DNA of 6,535 nt from Methylococcaceae bacterium NSP1-1. Its GTDB lineage: Bacteria > Pseudomonadota > Gammaproteobacteria > Methylococcales > Methylomonadaceae. A model generated the notes under the pieces. It was not told the origin of the DNA, searched no databases, and saw only the letters and a program-made list of their open reading frames with translations. Location: assembly GCA_002256465.1 (NCBI GenBank), contig NQJG01000056.1, positions 1-6,535 of the forward strand, in the 5' to 3' direction. The position numbers and the translations under genes are program-made. Positions 5,156 to 6,535 of the stretch are shown piece after piece (within the stretch, counting starts at the first letter, position 1; every line of letters begins with the position of its first letter).

Positions 5156-6415
5156 ATGCGTGTTTTTTATTCCTGCCTTTTTTATCTGTTAATTCCTTTT
5201 ATACTCTTGCGCCTGCTTTGGCGTGGTATAAAAGCGCCGGCCTATCGATGTCGATGGCGCGAACGTTTTGCATTATATAATATAAAATTTCCTCAGGGCG
5301 TTATCTGGTTTCATGCAGTTTCTGTAGGCGAGGCTGAGGCTTTATTTCCCCTTATCCGGAAAATACAAAAGCAACATCCGGATGCAAAGCTATTAATTAC
5401 CACTACCACACCAACAGGGTCCGCTCGTGTTAAAACGGTGATGCAGGAAACTGTTGCGCATGTCTATTTGCCTTATGACATTCCCGATGCGGTCAATCGG
5501 TTTATGCGATGTTTTAAGCCGAAGTTGGCGGTTATCATGGAGACCGAAATCTGGCCAAATCTTTTTGTATACTGTGGAAAAAACGATATTCCTTTATATA
5601 TTATCAATGCCCGGTTATCGGAAAAATCGTCTCGCGGATACCAAAAAATTCCTTCGCTGGTTCACCCCGCTTTAGCAGCAATAAACCTTATTGCGACACA
5701 AACACAAGATGACGCAGAAAGATTTATCGCAATTGGCGCTGATAGTGAAAAAGTCCTTACGTTAGGCAACATAAAGTTTGATGTTGAAATTCCACAAACA
5801 ACCATTGCACAGGGCTTGCAGATAAAAGCCGATTTGTTTCGCGGTCGTTTTGTATGGTTGATTGCCAGTACCCATAAAGACGAAGAAGCCATATTTCTGG
5901 AAATCTATAAAGAAATCAAACAAAAAATTCCCGAATTATTACTGGTCATCGTGCCCAGACATCCAGAGCGTTTTGCAGACGTTAAAAAACAGTGTGAACA
6001 GTTTCAGCTAGCTGTTGTCATGCGCACAGCAGGTGACAGGGTTTTCACAGAAACAGATGTTTATCTGGTTGACACGATGGGTGAATTAAAAATGCTGTAT
6101 GCGGCCTCGGATGTTGCTTTTGTCGGCGGCAGTATGGTGCCAAGGGGAGGGCATAATATTCTGGAGGCAGCCGCAGTAGGTGTTCCAGTGATGTTTGGCC
6201 CTTACATGGTTAACTTTAAGGAAATAGCGCGCGGAGTGCTAAGCCATAAAGCCGCCATTCAATGTCAAAATAAAGACGAACTTATCAATTCGATTGTGGC
6301 TTTATATGAACAGCCGGTCTATAGAAACGCATTAGCAGAAAAAGGGATGGAGTTTGTCCGTCAGAATCAAGGAGCGATTGCCAGAATTTGCGAAGTGCTT
6401 GATCGAGATATTTAA
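5156..6415 (+). CDS. waaA: Lipid IV-A 3-deoxy-D-manno-octulosonic acid (Kdo) transferase
   Basis: WaaA (KdtA) transfers Kdo from CMP-Kdo to lipid IV-A at the cytoplasmic face of the inner membrane, making the LPS inner core. From the ATG at 5156 the protein has 419 residues, normal for the family. It has an N-terminal membrane anchor (about 4-21), then WFHAVSVGEAEA with the probable catalytic Glu59, TTTTPTGS (82-89) and METEIWPNLF (128-137) of the GT30 N-terminal domain. The C-terminal Rossmann domain shows GNIKFD (204-209), IVPRHPERF (265-273), GGSMVPRGGHNILEAA (324-339) and VPVMFGP (343-349). An in-frame TTG at 5141 lies inside the hairpin arm and adds only MRLLT, so ATG 5156 is preferred. 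No Shine-Dalgarno precedes either start. The enzyme may add one or two Kdo units; sequence alone does not tell. Confidence 0.95.
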   Translation: MRVFYSCLFYLLIPFILLRLLWRGIKAPAYRCRWRERFALYNIKFPQGVIWFHAVSVGEAEALFPLIRKIQKQHPDAKLLITTTTPTGSARVKTVMQETVAHVYLPYDIPDAVNRFMRCFKPKLAVIMETEIWPNLFVYCGKNDIPLYIINARLSEKSSRGYQKIPSLVHPALAAINLIATQTQDDAERFIAIGADSEKVLTLGNIKFDVEIPQTTIAQGLQIKADLFRGRFVWLIASTHKDEEAIFLEIYKEIKQKIPELLLVIVPRHPERFADVKKQCEQFQLAVVMRTAGDRVFTETDVYLVDTMGELKMLYAASDVAFVGGSMVPRGGHNILEAAAVGVPVMFGPYMVNFKEIARGVLSHKAAIQCQNKDELINSIVALYEQPVYRNALAEKGMEFVRQNQGAIARICEVLDRDI

Positions 6416-6535
6416 TATTGAGTATGGATTACGTTAGGAGCCGTTTACGGATTCGTACGCAACGTTCTGGCGTGCCACGAGAGCAAGAATTTTTTGCTCG
6501 TACCGACATTCCGCACCCAACCAGGTAAAAAATAC
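6416..6535. other. Non-coding tail with a weak inverted repeat
   Basis: After waaA the sequence holds GAGCAA (6481-6486) and TTGCTC (6494-6499), a 6-bp hairpin with the T-run inside the loop, so it is not a standard terminator. An Arg-rich 34-codon frame (ATG 6424 to TAA 6526-6528) lacks a convincing ribosome binding site. I recognise no gene here. The stretch could be part of a repeat or the lead-in to a feature outside the window. Confidence 0.25.

Noticed and set aside
6424..6528. 34-codon Arg-rich ORF after waaA
   Set aside because: Short, with no convincing ribosome binding site and no recognised family; cannot be told from chance.

Overview
This 6.5 kb, moderately AT-rich window looks like core chromosome of a gammaproteobacterium. 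It holds rpsF, rpsR, a DUF2232-type membrane protein gene and rplI in the order seen in Pseudomonas-like genomes. The encoded bS6, bS18 and bL9 proteins follow the E. coli proteins closely. A Kdo transferase gene (waaA) shows a Gram-negative outer membrane with LPS. A methanotroph-like (Methylococcales) host is possible, but this is only an impression from protein style and cannot be proved from the sequence.

Layout, all on the + strand: (1) 1-897, a two-domain phospholipase D-like (HKD) protein that enters from outside the window and is broken by a frameshift near 414-419, leaving two overlapping open frames. (2) 898-1086, an intergenic gap with at most a weak promoter. (3) 1087-2826, two cytoplasmic alpha/beta-hydrolase genes, an acetylxylan-esterase (AXE1)-like protein and a PF00756-like esterase, 27 nt apart and probably co-transcribed. 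(4) 2827-2971, a well-formed sigma70 promoter followed by a structured leader that looks like the S6:S18 autoregulatory RNA and can pair with the rpsF Shine-Dalgarno. (5) 2972-5098, rpsF-rpsR-DUF2232-rplI. (6) 5104-5151, a strong terminator-like hairpin. (7) 5156-6415, waaA, whose ATG lies just after the hairpin and lacks a recognisable ribosome binding site. (8) 6416-6535, a short tail with only a weak inverted repeat.

The ribosomal genes form one translational operon in which bS6 and bS18 probably repress their own mRNA. waaA occupies the place where dnaB often follows rplI in relatives. It may depend on read-through or on its own undetected promoter. The hydrolase pair and the PLD remnant are accessory genes of unknown physiological substrate. 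I found no mobile element, CRISPR array, tRNA or rRNA, and nothing that convincingly amounts to a new multi-gene system. The most informative signals are the rpsF leader structure, the 2-nt repairable frameshift in the PLD gene, and the terminator-waaA junction.
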